From: an uncultured Paracoccaceae bacterium
GTDB lineage: Bacteria; Pseudomonadota; Alphaproteobacteria; Rhodobacterales; Rhodobacteraceae
Assembly (NCBI GenBank): GCA_947495295.1
Contig: CANLYJ010000001.1
Coordinates: 496,001-560,000, forward strand
DNA length: 64,000 nt
Reading direction: 5' to 3'
This document shows, piece by piece, positions 53,702 to 64,000 of this stretch; the first letter of the stretch is position 1, and the number at the start of each line of letters is the position of its first letter. Below the pieces are notes generated by a model. It made no database searches, was not told the DNA's origin, and was given only the letters and a program-made list of their open reading frames with translations. Position numbers and translations under genes: made by a program.

Positions 53702-55484
53702 CTTTTTCAGCCTCTGATTGAGAGAACTGCAATCGATGCAAATCGGCATAGATACCGCCTCGCGCCAGCAGTTCATCATGCGAGCCTTGATCGACAACGC
53801 GCCCGTGATCCATCACCACGATGGAATGCGCATTGCGCACAGTTGAAAGCCTATGCGCAATAACCAGTGTCGTCCGGCCTGTGGACAGCTGGTCCAGCGC
53901 CTGCTGCACCATGGCTTCTGATTTGGTGTCCAGCGCGCTTGTCGCCTCGTCCAGCAGCAGGATGGGCGTGTTGCGCAGAAGTGCCCGTGCGATGGCGACA
54001 CGCTGTCGTTGCCCGCCTGATAAGCTAGAGCCGCGCGGCCCAACGGGTGTATCAAGCCCATTGGCCAGTTTCGGCAGAAAGTCACTGACAAAGGCCGCGT
54101 CGATTGCCTCTTGCAGTTGCGCATCGGTCACGTCCTCGCGTCCCAACAGGATATTGTCGCGCAGGGTTTCATCAAACAGGGTAGAATCCTGCGACACGAC
54201 GGAAAACATGCCGCGCAGATCCATCAGGCCCATCTGCTGGACCGGGATGCCGCCCACGGTGACAACCCCGGTTTGCGGATCGACAAGCCGGGTCAGCACG
54301 TTGAACACCGTACTTTTGCCTGCGCCGGATGCACCGACAAGGGCGGTCGTCTTGCCTGCCTCGGCGGTGAATGTGGTGCCGCGCAGCACGGGCAGTTCGT
54401 CATAGTTCAGTTCGACCGCATCCAGCTGGATGGCGGGTGCGTCCTTTGGCGCAGGCAGCGGCTTGGCAGGCGACAGGATCGTGGGTTTGATCCCAAGCAC
54501 CCATTGCACCCGTTCGATACTGGCGGCTGCACGCTGCAAGGATCCGCTTAGCGCCCCAAGACGGCGGATCGGATCAAAAGCAAGCGAAATAGCCGTAAAG
54601 AAGGCCATGAATTCGCCATTGGTTTTGTTGCCCGCGATAATCTCGGACCCACCATAAACAAGCACACCAAAGAACCCGATCCCTGTCATGATATCGATCA
54701 AGGCAGGCACGGCTGACGTTCCATAGGACGTTTTCACGGCGGCATCGATCGCTTCTTTCAGCACCTTGAGATAGCTTTTGGTGCGATAAGCCTCCAGCGT
54801 GTTCAGCTTGATCGGGCTGATCCCATGAAACACTTCATCCAACTGGGTTGAGATATTGGCAGATAGTTCGCGCTGGATATGCGCGCGTCGGCGGATATAG
54901 CGTTGAACCAGCAGCGACGGCAGCGCCAGAAGCGGCAAACCGATAATGGCAATCAGGGTCCACACCCAATCGATCCAAAGCGCAACAGACAAAAGCCCGA
55001 TCAAAGAGACGAGATCGCGGCCCAAAGCGATCATCAGCCCGCTCCAGATCCGGTTGATGGATGCGACATCGCCTTGCACCCGTGTAATCAGCTGCCCTGG
55101 CGAATTGGTCTGAAAGAAACTGCTATCAAGCGTCAGCATATGGGTCAGCATATGCTCACGCATCCCCTCAGCCGTGCGTTGATTGATCAGCGTCATCAGG
55201 ATACTGCGCGCGGTCGACGTGAAGGCCCGCATTATAAAGATACCCATGACGATGAACCCGACCATGTATAGCGCCTGGGTGTCACCATTAGTGAATACAT
55301 CATCGAACATCGGCTGCACCATCCGGCTGAACAGCGCGAGCGTGGATCCTTCCAATGACATCAAAAACAAGGCGCAAACCAATAGCCATTTCTGCGGACG
55401 CAGGTAATCACGCCACAGCCAGTAGATCATCGGAACGACTGATTTCTGCTTCTCATTTTTAGCGGGAGTTTCGGCCGAGGACAT
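53694..55484 (-). CDS. MsbA-like ABC exporter (fused permease and ATPase)
   Basis: 596 residues. Six membrane helices in the first 320 residues (LVCALFLMSLEGSTLALFS, GFIVMGIFIMRAFTSTARS and others) and a C-terminal ATPase with Walker A VGASGAGKST, signature LSGGQRQRVAIARALL and Walker B ILLLDEATSALD. Half-transporters of this group dimerise and flip lipids or export drugs. No dedicated substrate gene is near. The start at 55484 is close to the divergent aminotransferase gene. Confidence 0.93.
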   Translation of the reverse strand: MSSAETPAKNEKQKSVVPMIYWLWRDYLRPQKWLLVCALFLMSLEGSTLALFSRMVQPMFDDVFTNGDTQALYMVGFIVMGIFIMRAFTSTARSILMTLINQRTAEGMREHMLTHMLTLDSSFFQTNSPGQLITRVQGDVASINRIWSGLMIALGRDLVSLIGLLSVALWIDWVWTLIAIIGLPLLALPSLLVQRYIRRRAHIQRELSANISTQLDEVFHGISPIKLNTLEAYRTKSYLKVLKEAIDAAVKTSYGTSAVPALIDIMTGIGFFGVLVYGGSEIIAGNKTNGEFMAFFTAISLAFDPIRRLGALSGSLQRAAASIERVQWVLGIKPTILSPAKPLPAPKDAPAIQLDAVELNYDELPVLRGTTFTAEAGKTTALVGASGAGKSTVFNVLTRLVDPQTGVVTVGGIPVQQMGLMDLRGMFSVVSQDSTLFDETLRDNILLGREDVTDAQLQEAIDAAFVSDFLPKLANGLDTPVGPRGSSLSGGQRQRVAIARALLRNTPILLLDEATSALDTKSEAMVQQALDQLSTGRTTLVIAHRLSTVRNAHSIVVMDHGRVVDQGSHDELLARGGIYADLHRLQFSQSEAEKDD

Positions 55485-55613
55485 GGATTGCCTTCATCAA
55501 AATGGGTTGTCTTCGTCTATGCGCAAATGGGGGGGCAGGGCAAGTTGTGCAAGCTTGACCTTGCCGGATGGCGTATTACTGTCGCGCCAAATCGTCACCT
55601 GAAAGTCCCTCTT

Positions 55614-56843
55614 ATGTCTTTGTCCCAAGGCCGCGCTTATCTTGCCATTCCTGGCCCTTCCGTGATGCCCGATGCCGTCTTGCAGGCGATGCATCGCGCC
55701 TCCCCCAATATTTATGAGGGCGAGTTGCATGACCTGACCCACAGTCTGATCCCCGATCTGAAGGCAGTGGCAATGACCGATCAGAACGTTGCCATCTATA
55801 TCGGCAATGGTCACGCGGCATGGGAGGCCGCGCTATCAAACGTGTTGTCGCGCGGGGATACGGTGTTGGTGCTGGCCACCGGGCGTTTCGGCATTGGCTG
55901 GGGCGAAATGGCGGCAGGCATGGGTGTGCAGCTTGAAACGATTGATCATGGCAGCCAGTCTCCGATTGATCTGGACCGGGTCGCGGATTACCTGGCCGCC
56001 GACACTGCAGGTCGCATCAAGGCGGTGCTGGCCGTCCATGTGGATACATCGACCAGCGTCAAAAGTGATATTGCCGGGTTACGGGCTGTGATGGACGAGG
56101 TGGGTCACCCAGCCCTACTGATGGCTGATTGCATCGCCTCACTGGGTTGCGATCGGTTCGAGATGGACGCATGGGGCGTCGATGTCATGGTCTCGGCCTG
56201 CCAAAAGGGGTTGATGACGCCTGCAGGCATCAGCTTTGTCTGGTTTAACGAAAATGCGGACGCGGCACGTGGCGATTGCGTGACCAGCTATTGGGATTGG
56301 CGCCCGCGCACGAACCCGGATGGGTATTACCAGTTCTTCGCAGGCACTGCGCCGACGCATCACCTTTACGGGTTGCGTACGGCACTTGATCTGATCAAGG
56401 CAGAAGGGCTGGAGGCCGTGTTTGCCCGCCATGAAACGCTGGCGCGGACGATCTGGGCGGCGTTTGACCGCTGGTCGGCGGATGGCCCGATGCAGCTCAA
56501 TATCGCCGATCCTGCGCAAAGGTCGCATGCCGTGACATCGGTTGAAATCGGGTCGCCGCATGGTGATGCGTTGCGCCACTGGTGTGAACATCAATGTGGT
56601 TTGACGCTTGGCATTGGGCTTGGCCGCGATCCTGCCGATGCCTATTTCAGGATCGGGCATATGGGGCATGTGAATGCCCATATGATCATGGGGGTTCTGG
56701 GGACGATTGACGCTGGGTTGAAGGCGCTGGACATCCCGCATGGCACAGGTGCCTTGGAAGCGGCGGCGCTGTCGATTGCAAATGGTGGCACGATGCCCGC
56801 CCAACCGCCAAAAGCGGTCACCGCTGCAGCTTGTTGTGGATGA
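55614..56843 (+). CDS. Class V aminotransferase (serine/alanine--glyoxylate type)
   Basis: 409 residues from ATG 55614 (MSLSQGRAYLAIPGPSVMP); earlier in-frame starts precede the conserved region. GNGHAAWEAALSNVL contacts the cofactor, MADCIASLGCDRFEMD gives the PLP Asp, and SACQKGLMTPAG the Schiff-base Lys. Members transfer amino groups to glyoxylate, as in the serine cycle or photorespiratory-type pathways. The C-terminus ends in ACCG, unusual but without evident meaning. Confidence 0.9.
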   Translation: MSLSQGRAYLAIPGPSVMPDAVLQAMHRASPNIYEGELHDLTHSLIPDLKAVAMTDQNVAIYIGNGHAAWEAALSNVLSRGDTVLVLATGRFGIGWGEMAAGMGVQLETIDHGSQSPIDLDRVADYLAADTAGRIKAVLAVHVDTSTSVKSDIAGLRAVMDEVGHPALLMADCIASLGCDRFEMDAWGVDVMVSACQKGLMTPAGISFVWFNENADAARGDCVTSYWDWRPRTNPDGYYQFFAGTAPTHHLYGLRTALDLIKAEGLEAVFARHETLARTIWAAFDRWSADGPMQLNIADPAQRSHAVTSVEIGSPHGDALRHWCEHQCGLTLGIGLGRDPADAYFRIGHMGHVNAHMIMGVLGTIDAGLKALDIPHGTGALEAAALSIANGGTMPAQPPKAVTAAACCG

Positions 56844-56845
56844 GC

Positions 56846-57031
56846 CTATCCGGCACGCAGTCGTCCGACCCATTTAAACAGGTGATCGACCACATAGGCG
56901 GTGATAGCGACCCACGCATAGCCCAATGCGGCCGCGATCATCCAGAACACCATGAACAGGAACACCCCAAGGGTCGTCAGGAAGGCATCTGTGTAATCCT
57001 CAACACGCTGGATGGGCGGACGGTGCGACAT
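56846..57031 (-). CDS. Small membrane protein (61 residues)
   Basis: MSHRPPIQRVEDYTDAFLTT, one long hydrophobic stretch (LGVFLFMVFWMIAAALGYAW and onward) and a basic end HLFKWVGRLRAG. GGAGAC precedes the start. Probably an inner membrane protein; no family recognised. It runs convergent with the aminotransferase gene, two bases apart. Confidence 0.6.
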   Translation of the reverse strand: MSHRPPIQRVEDYTDAFLTTLGVFLFMVFWMIAAALGYAWVAITAYVVDHLFKWVGRLRAG

Positions 57032-57080
57032 GGGGTCTCCTGCAGGTTATGGTAAGAGCCTAACGCCGTGAAGTTGAAAA

Positions 57081-58199
57081 TCACCCCAAATTTTCGTGTA
57101 TGGCACGGGCAAGCGCCTTTGGCAGGGCATTCCGGAACGCGTCCAGCTGCGGAGCTGTGCCGCAACTGACCCGGATGCATCGATCCTGCGGGGCCACGAA
57201 GGGCATGCGCACGAAAACGCCCTCATCGATCAGCCCGGCAAGCACGGCCTTGGCGAATGCGCCATCCTTGCCGCAATCAATGGCCACGAAATTCGTGGCA
57301 GAAGGCAGCGGGGTAAGCCCGTTTTCCCCGGCGATCGCGGCAATGGTGTCGCGGGCGGTGCCGACCTCTGCATGGATATGGCGCAGCCAGTCTTTGTCCT
57401 GCAAGGCGGCGAGCGCACCGGCCTGTCCGATCCGGGACATGCCGAAATGGTTGCGCACCTTGTTGAACCCGATAATCACATCTGCCGCGCCAATCGCGTA
57501 CCCAACCCGCGCGCCCGCAAGCCCATGCGCCTTGGAAAATGTCCGCATGCGCAGGACATTGGGGGCGGTCGTGTCGATAGCAGGCGCCGTCCCGTTTGGC
57601 GCAAGCTCGATATAGGCCTCATCAAAGATCAGCATGCATCCGTCTGGCAGTGCGTCGATCATCGCTTGCATCCGAGCGGCGTCATGCCAGCTGCCCATGG
57701 GGTTATCCGGATTGGCGATATAGATCAGCTTGGCATCGACCTCTGTCGCCTTGGCGATCAGGGCGTTGGGGTCTTCGTGGTCGTTCTTGTAAGGCACCAT
57801 ATGCAACGCGCCACCGAACCCTGTCACATGGTAGTTGAAGGTGGGGTAGGCCCCGGCGGATGTGACCACGGCATCACCCGCACCTACATAAAGGCGGACA
57901 ACAAGCCCCAGAAGCCCGTCAATGCCTTCGCCAACCATGATGTTTTCGGGTGCAACACGGTGATGCTGCGCCAGCGCATGGCGCAAATCGTGACTTTCGG
58001 GGTCGCCATACATCCACGCCTCTGGCGCGGCTTGCTGCATAGCAGCGATGGCGTTCGGCGAGGGGCCAAAAGTGCTTTCATTCGCGCCCAGACGGGCAGT
58101 AAAGGATTGGCCGCGTTGCCTTTCTTGCGCTTCGGGTCCGACAAAGGGAACTGAGGCAGGTAAGCTGGCGGCGAGTGGGGTGAGTTGGGGTTTGGTCAT
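57081..58199 (-). CDS. Histidinol-phosphate aminotransferase-like class I/II enzyme
   Basis: 372 residues from 58199 (MTKPQLTPLAASLPASVPF). ARLGANESTFGPSP, YIANPDNPMGSW, FDEAYIELA and RTFSKAHGLAGARVGYAIG with the PLP Lys match the HisC-like group. It may act on histidinol phosphate or on aromatic amino acids; it does not lie near the his genes here. The upstream extension to 58286 lacks family similarity. Confidence 0.88.
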   Translation of the reverse strand: MTKPQLTPLAASLPASVPFVGPEAQERQRGQSFTARLGANESTFGPSPNAIAAMQQAAPEAWMYGDPESHDLRHALAQHHRVAPENIMVGEGIDGLLGLVVRLYVGAGDAVVTSAGAYPTFNYHVTGFGGALHMVPYKNDHEDPNALIAKATEVDAKLIYIANPDNPMGSWHDAARMQAMIDALPDGCMLIFDEAYIELAPNGTAPAIDTTAPNVLRMRTFSKAHGLAGARVGYAIGAADVIIGFNKVRNHFGMSRIGQAGALAALQDKDWLRHIHAEVGTARDTIAAIAGENGLTPLPSATNFVAIDCGKDGAFAKAVLAGLIDEGVFVRMPFVAPQDRCIRVSCGTAPQLDAFRNALPKALARAIHENLG

Positions 58200-58284
58200 G
58201 GTGCGAGTTAACCGGGGTCTTGAACTGGGCGCAAGCGTCCCTATATGAGAATGGTTCGCAAGTAAGGCGCAAAGGGGTAGCCCC

Positions 58285-58446
58285 ATGAAGATCAGTAGAC
58301 GCGGATTTTTAATCAGTTCCGGGGCTGCCCTGTCGATACGGTCTGTTCCGCAGATTGCCGCCCGCAGCAGTGGTCGCCGTATTCTGGCACTGGTTTACGA
58401 CAAGGCGGCAGGTGCAATGCGCGCGGTGGAGCGTGTTGTACGATAA
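58285..58446 (+). CDS. 53-residue protein with twin-arginine-like N-terminus
   Basis: MKISRRGFLISSGAALS has a Tat-type SRRGFL motif, followed by RRILALVYDKAAGAMRAVE. GGGG precedes the start. The hydrophobic region is short, so export is uncertain. Small proteins of this look occur in related genomes as far as I recall, but the function is unknown. Confidence 0.5.
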   Translation: MKISRRGFLISSGAALSIRSVPQIAARSSGRRILALVYDKAAGAMRAVERVVR

Positions 58447-58492
58447 CGGGTGACGCGCGTCTGCGACGACGCCCCACCCGCCATCCCGTAAT

Positions 58493-61606
<3,114 letters not shown>

Positions 61607-61721
61607 GATCGGCTGTCCCATTAGGTTTGGGGTCAGATAGCGGAGGGCGGCGCGAAGGAAAAGGGTTTGCGGGTTTTGAACAGGCTTCTAAAGTTCCTCG
61701 TGTCTGGCAATAGGCAAGAAT

Positions 61722-62486
61722 GTGACGAAAGAAGTCCCTCCAAAACATCACCGAACCGGGCCAAGATCCTGGATGTCCTTGTTTTGGGCCAATGGTGGCG
61801 TGATCAGTGCCGTAGCGGCTGTTGTTTCGGTTGGTCTGACTATCGCGAGTGTTTTGGTCTATCAGTCCGCTGCGCGATTTGACCGGGTGGGTGTGGTGAC
61901 GGAGGCGGAGGTTATCGCGCGTCGCGTCGACACCAGAGGTGACGATGATGATTACTACATCACCTTCCAGTTTAATGCTGATGCTCGGACTGTGACCCGC
62001 GAACGCGAAGTTTCGCGTCGTTATCATCGCGATGTGACGCCAGGTGATGCGGTTGATATCCGCTATTTGCCGCATGATCCGCGAGAGTTCGAGGCGTATA
62101 TTGGTGAAAAGCGGAACAATGCCATTTGGGCGCAGGTCATTGCGGGCCTTGCGGGTCTGATTTTATTGGCGATGTTGTGGTTGATGGGGAGGAAAGTTAA
62201 TCGGGCTGTTCTGGCTCGCCGCCTCGGCTATCGGACGGTGGCGAAGGTTATACAGGTGGTTGAAACCAAGGACTCTGGTCGGCCGTCTGGCGGCGGTTAT
62301 ATGATATGGCAGACGGGCGATGACATTCGCGGTGAAAGTCTGATGCATCCGATTGGCAAATTGCGCGCGATTGGTTCCGGTGCAGAGATCAATGTGTATG
62401 TGCGTAAAGTTCACAGTGTGTGGGACGGTGATGTGGGGCCACGCATTGTGCCTGATAGTCGTGTGCCCAAAGTCAGGCGGCGATAG
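61722..62486 (+). CDS. DUF3592-type membrane protein
   Basis: 254 residues, GTG start (MTKEVPPKHHRTG); ATG 61773 (MSLFWANGG) is possible. Two hydrophobic helices (VISAVAAVVSVGLTIASVLV and AQVIAGLAGLILLAMLWLM) flank a DUF3592 domain (EAEVIARRVDT, VDIRYLPHDPREFEAY). A second similar domain follows after the last helix (RTVAKVIQVVETKD). Function unknown; a sensor or scaffold at the inner membrane is possible. Confidence 0.72.
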   Translation: MTKEVPPKHHRTGPRSWMSLFWANGGVISAVAAVVSVGLTIASVLVYQSAARFDRVGVVTEAEVIARRVDTRGDDDDYYITFQFNADARTVTREREVSRRYHRDVTPGDAVDIRYLPHDPREFEAYIGEKRNNAIWAQVIAGLAGLILLAMLWLMGRKVNRAVLARRLGYRTVAKVIQVVETKDSGRPSGGGYMIWQTGDDIRGESLMHPIGKLRAIGSGAEINVYVRKVHSVWDGDVGPRIVPDSRVPKVRRR

Positions 62487-62563
62487 GTTGTCGCAGCACA
62501 AAGGGCCTGCGCCCAGATGCGCACAGACCCTTCGTTCCTGGGGGAGGAATGCAAACCGGGTGA

Positions 62564-62941
62564 TCAGGGGCGGGCGAGGTGCCAGTTGCCGCCGACGCCG
62601 TCACCTGTGATGTCGCCGGGCTGTCGGTCATTGACCCACAGGTAGAGCGGCTGACCATCATAGGCCCATTGCTTGGTCCCGTCATCGCGGGTGATGGCCG
62701 TGAATTTGCCGCCTTCGTCAGCGTCAGCCGGGGCCGCGAGTGGTGGCCAGTTGGCCGCACAGCCGCCATTGCAGGCAGATGATGTGGCCGTGTCAGGATC
62801 AAAAGTATAAAGGCTCATGCCGTTTGTATCGACGAGGATGCCGTTGGACTGGGCAACGGGGGCCGTGGCGTGGCCGCCTGCATAAGCATCACATGCTGCA
62901 AGACCAGCGACGAGGGAAAGGGCGATCAGGGAAAGTTTCAT
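62564..62941 (-). CDS. Lipoprotein with PF03640-type secreted repeats
   Basis: 125 residues. The signal ends in the lipobox LAAC, so the mature protein starts at Cys17 and is lipid-anchored. GILVDTNGMSLYTFDPDTA and GTKQWAYDGQPLYLWVNDR are the two short repeats of the secreted-repeat (COG4315) family, with a CNGGCAANWPP motif between them. Function unknown; some relatives are electron-transfer or metal-linked. Confidence 0.85.
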   Translation of the reverse strand: MKLSLIALSLVAGLAACDAYAGGHATAPVAQSNGILVDTNGMSLYTFDPDTATSSACNGGCAANWPPLAAPADADEGGKFTAITRDDGTKQWAYDGQPLYLWVNDRQPGDITGDGVGGNWHLARP

Positions 62942-63078
62942 GGCGTAGCTCCGTAGTTTTCTGCTGTGTGCTGGCGGCTCATCCGTCAGTTACAAGGGTT
63001 ACGCAGGGGGGCAGTGGTTTATTCCCGTAGCATCCGAACTTTTTCAAAAAATATTTGTAGCACACTGAAATAGAAGGA

Positions 63079-63684
63079 TTATTTTCCTGAAATATTCACC
63101 AGTGGTACACGGATCCCGGGCCTGGTGACCGCTGGATCATATGGGGTACGGGCGAAAACTTCTTCTACCCGTGCCACAAAATGCGCAAGCGGCAGGGTGT
63201 CATATGCCGGGTCAAAGGCGCATTGGTCCCAGCGTTCGCAGAAACTTGCACAATCCTCGAAATAAGGGTCGTCGCGATATGCGTCCCGCTTGTGCGGATT
63301 GGCCCCAACATGTTCACCATAATAGATCAGTTGAAAATCACCATGTTTCTCGACCACCCATGTCACCTGTTCCCGTACAAATGGTCGCAGGATCGCCGCG
63401 GCATATTCATCGTGATTGTAAGGGGCGTAGATATCCCCGATATCGTGTAGCAAGGCCCCAACGATCCAGTCGGTGTCGGCCCCGTCGCGTTCTGCCCTTG
63501 TGGCGGATTGCAGGGAATGCCCAAGCCGGGTGATCTGGTAGCCCGAAAGCCCCTCGTCCATGCTAACCATCGCGTCAAGCAGGCGCGCGGCCGTACCCTT
63601 GGTGTACGCCACTTCATGTTTGGTCAGGAAGTCATAATCTTCCTTGTCCCCGTCCTTCATTGCTGTGAATTTTACGTGATCCAT
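63079..63684 (-). CDS. HD-domain protein, PhnZ-like
   Basis: 201 residues. GHSLQSATRAERDGAD, ALLHDIGDIYAPYNHDEYAA and VEKHGDFQ give the H...HD...H...H pattern of the mixed-valent diiron oxygenases related to PhnZ and inositol oxygenase. PhnZ cleaves C-P or C-N bonds of small phosphonates or amines. The substrate is not evident; it is divergent from a CoxL-type gene. Confidence 0.78.
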   Translation of the reverse strand: MDHVKFTAMKDGDKEDYDFLTKHEVAYTKGTAARLLDAMVSMDEGLSGYQITRLGHSLQSATRAERDGADTDWIVGALLHDIGDIYAPYNHDEYAAAILRPFVREQVTWVVEKHGDFQLIYYGEHVGANPHKRDAYRDDPYFEDCASFCERWDQCAFDPAYDTLPLAHFVARVEEVFARTPYDPAVTRPGIRVPLVNISGK

Positions 63685-63838
63685 ATATATGATCCCCGGT
63701 CGGCATTTTGTTATTGTGGGGCAGCATTAGCGACATGTCTTGCCCAGCACCGACCTTTCCAATGCGCAATTGCCGGATCACGCTGGACAAGGGTAAGTCT
63801 ACCGCTAGGGTCTGGCCAACACAGCGCATGAGGGCAGC

Positions 63839-64000
63839 ATGGAAAAGTTCGGCAAAAGCCAATCGGTGAAACGGGTGGAGGATTTGCGGTTCCTCACCGG
63901 GCATGGACGTTATGTCGATGACGTTGTGCCAGAAGGCGCGTTGCATGCCTATTTCCTGCGCAGCAACGTGGCCCATGGCGCGATTACCGAACTGGATGTG
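63839..64000 (+). CDS. Molybdopterin-binding dehydrogenase large subunit (CoxL/xanthine dehydrogenase type), 5' part
   Basis: The first 54 residues are visible: GKSQSVKRVEDLRFLTGHGRYVDD and LHAYFLRSNVAHG, the standard N-terminus of the large subunit of CO dehydrogenase, aldehyde oxidase and xanthine dehydrogenase relatives. The gene continues past the window. The substrate cannot be read from this part. Confidence 0.88.
   Translation, partial: MEKFGKSQSVKRVEDLRFLTGHGRYVDDVVPEGALHAYFLRSNVAHGAITELDV

Noticed and set aside
62490..62540. Imperfect GC hairpin between the DUF3592 gene and the lipoprotein gene
   Set aside because: Several mismatches and no T-run; too weak to list as a terminator.

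Overview
The window looks like a chromosome segment of an alphaproteobacterium of the Roseobacter/Rhodobacteraceae group. This rests on the GC-rich backbone, on families typical of that group (DUF1489, DUF6280, HisZ next to a short HisG, a divergent YbbA/YbbP/arylesterase locus, B12-dependent NrdJ with CobQ) and on general protein resemblance. No database search was possible.

Layout. 1-1.1 kb is the tail of an IS110-type insertion sequence. 1.1-24.5 kb is backbone: MBL-fold hydrolase, gltX, a MATE exporter, an FtsX-type ABC exporter, SRAP, dodecin, two cold-shock genes with matching leaders, slyX, phhA with a divergent Lrp-type regulator, hisS/hisZ/hisG, an acyl-CoA ligase, an AADC-type decarboxylase and nrdJ. 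24.5-46.6 kb is an AT-richer accessory block. 46.6-64 kb is backbone again: tRNA-Cys, pcm-like, tolC, cobQ, efp, ygfZ, an MsbA-like exporter, two aminotransferases, valS and the start of a CoxL-type gene.

The main result is in the accessory block. A complete Tn7-like transposon can be delimited to the base at 24571-44130. It has 28-bp terminal inverted repeats (26/28 identical), a 5-bp target duplication CGTAC at 24566-24570 and 44131-44135, and matching internal repeats at both ends. It encodes a Ner-like regulator, TnsA, TnsB, TnsC and a TniQ/TnsD-type protein. No Cas genes or CRISPR array are present. It sits 27 bp past the nrdJ stop codon, which suggests that the 3' end of nrdJ is its attachment site. 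Its cargo includes an Avs3-like STAND NTPase-nuclease of 2128 residues whose end overlaps a 231-residue partner gene, and a Septu-like PtuA/PtuB pair. It also carries an XRE regulator with clear operator repeats, a metallophosphoesterase and an orphan antitoxin-like gene. The element appears to have landed inside the terminal repeat of an older related element. The remains of that element (three phased TGCCATT repeats and an OLD-family nuclease gene cut off by IS fragments) lie between 44136 and about 46.5 kb.

Other points of note. The same palindromic element is inserted in frame in NrdJ and ValS. Two convergent gene pairs share a paired-hairpin terminator. An SRAP protein lacks its catalytic Cys2. 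Four CCGAC repeats are phased at exactly 11 bp upstream of a DUF418 gene. The central and 3' part of hisS is AT-richer and carries extra sequence.
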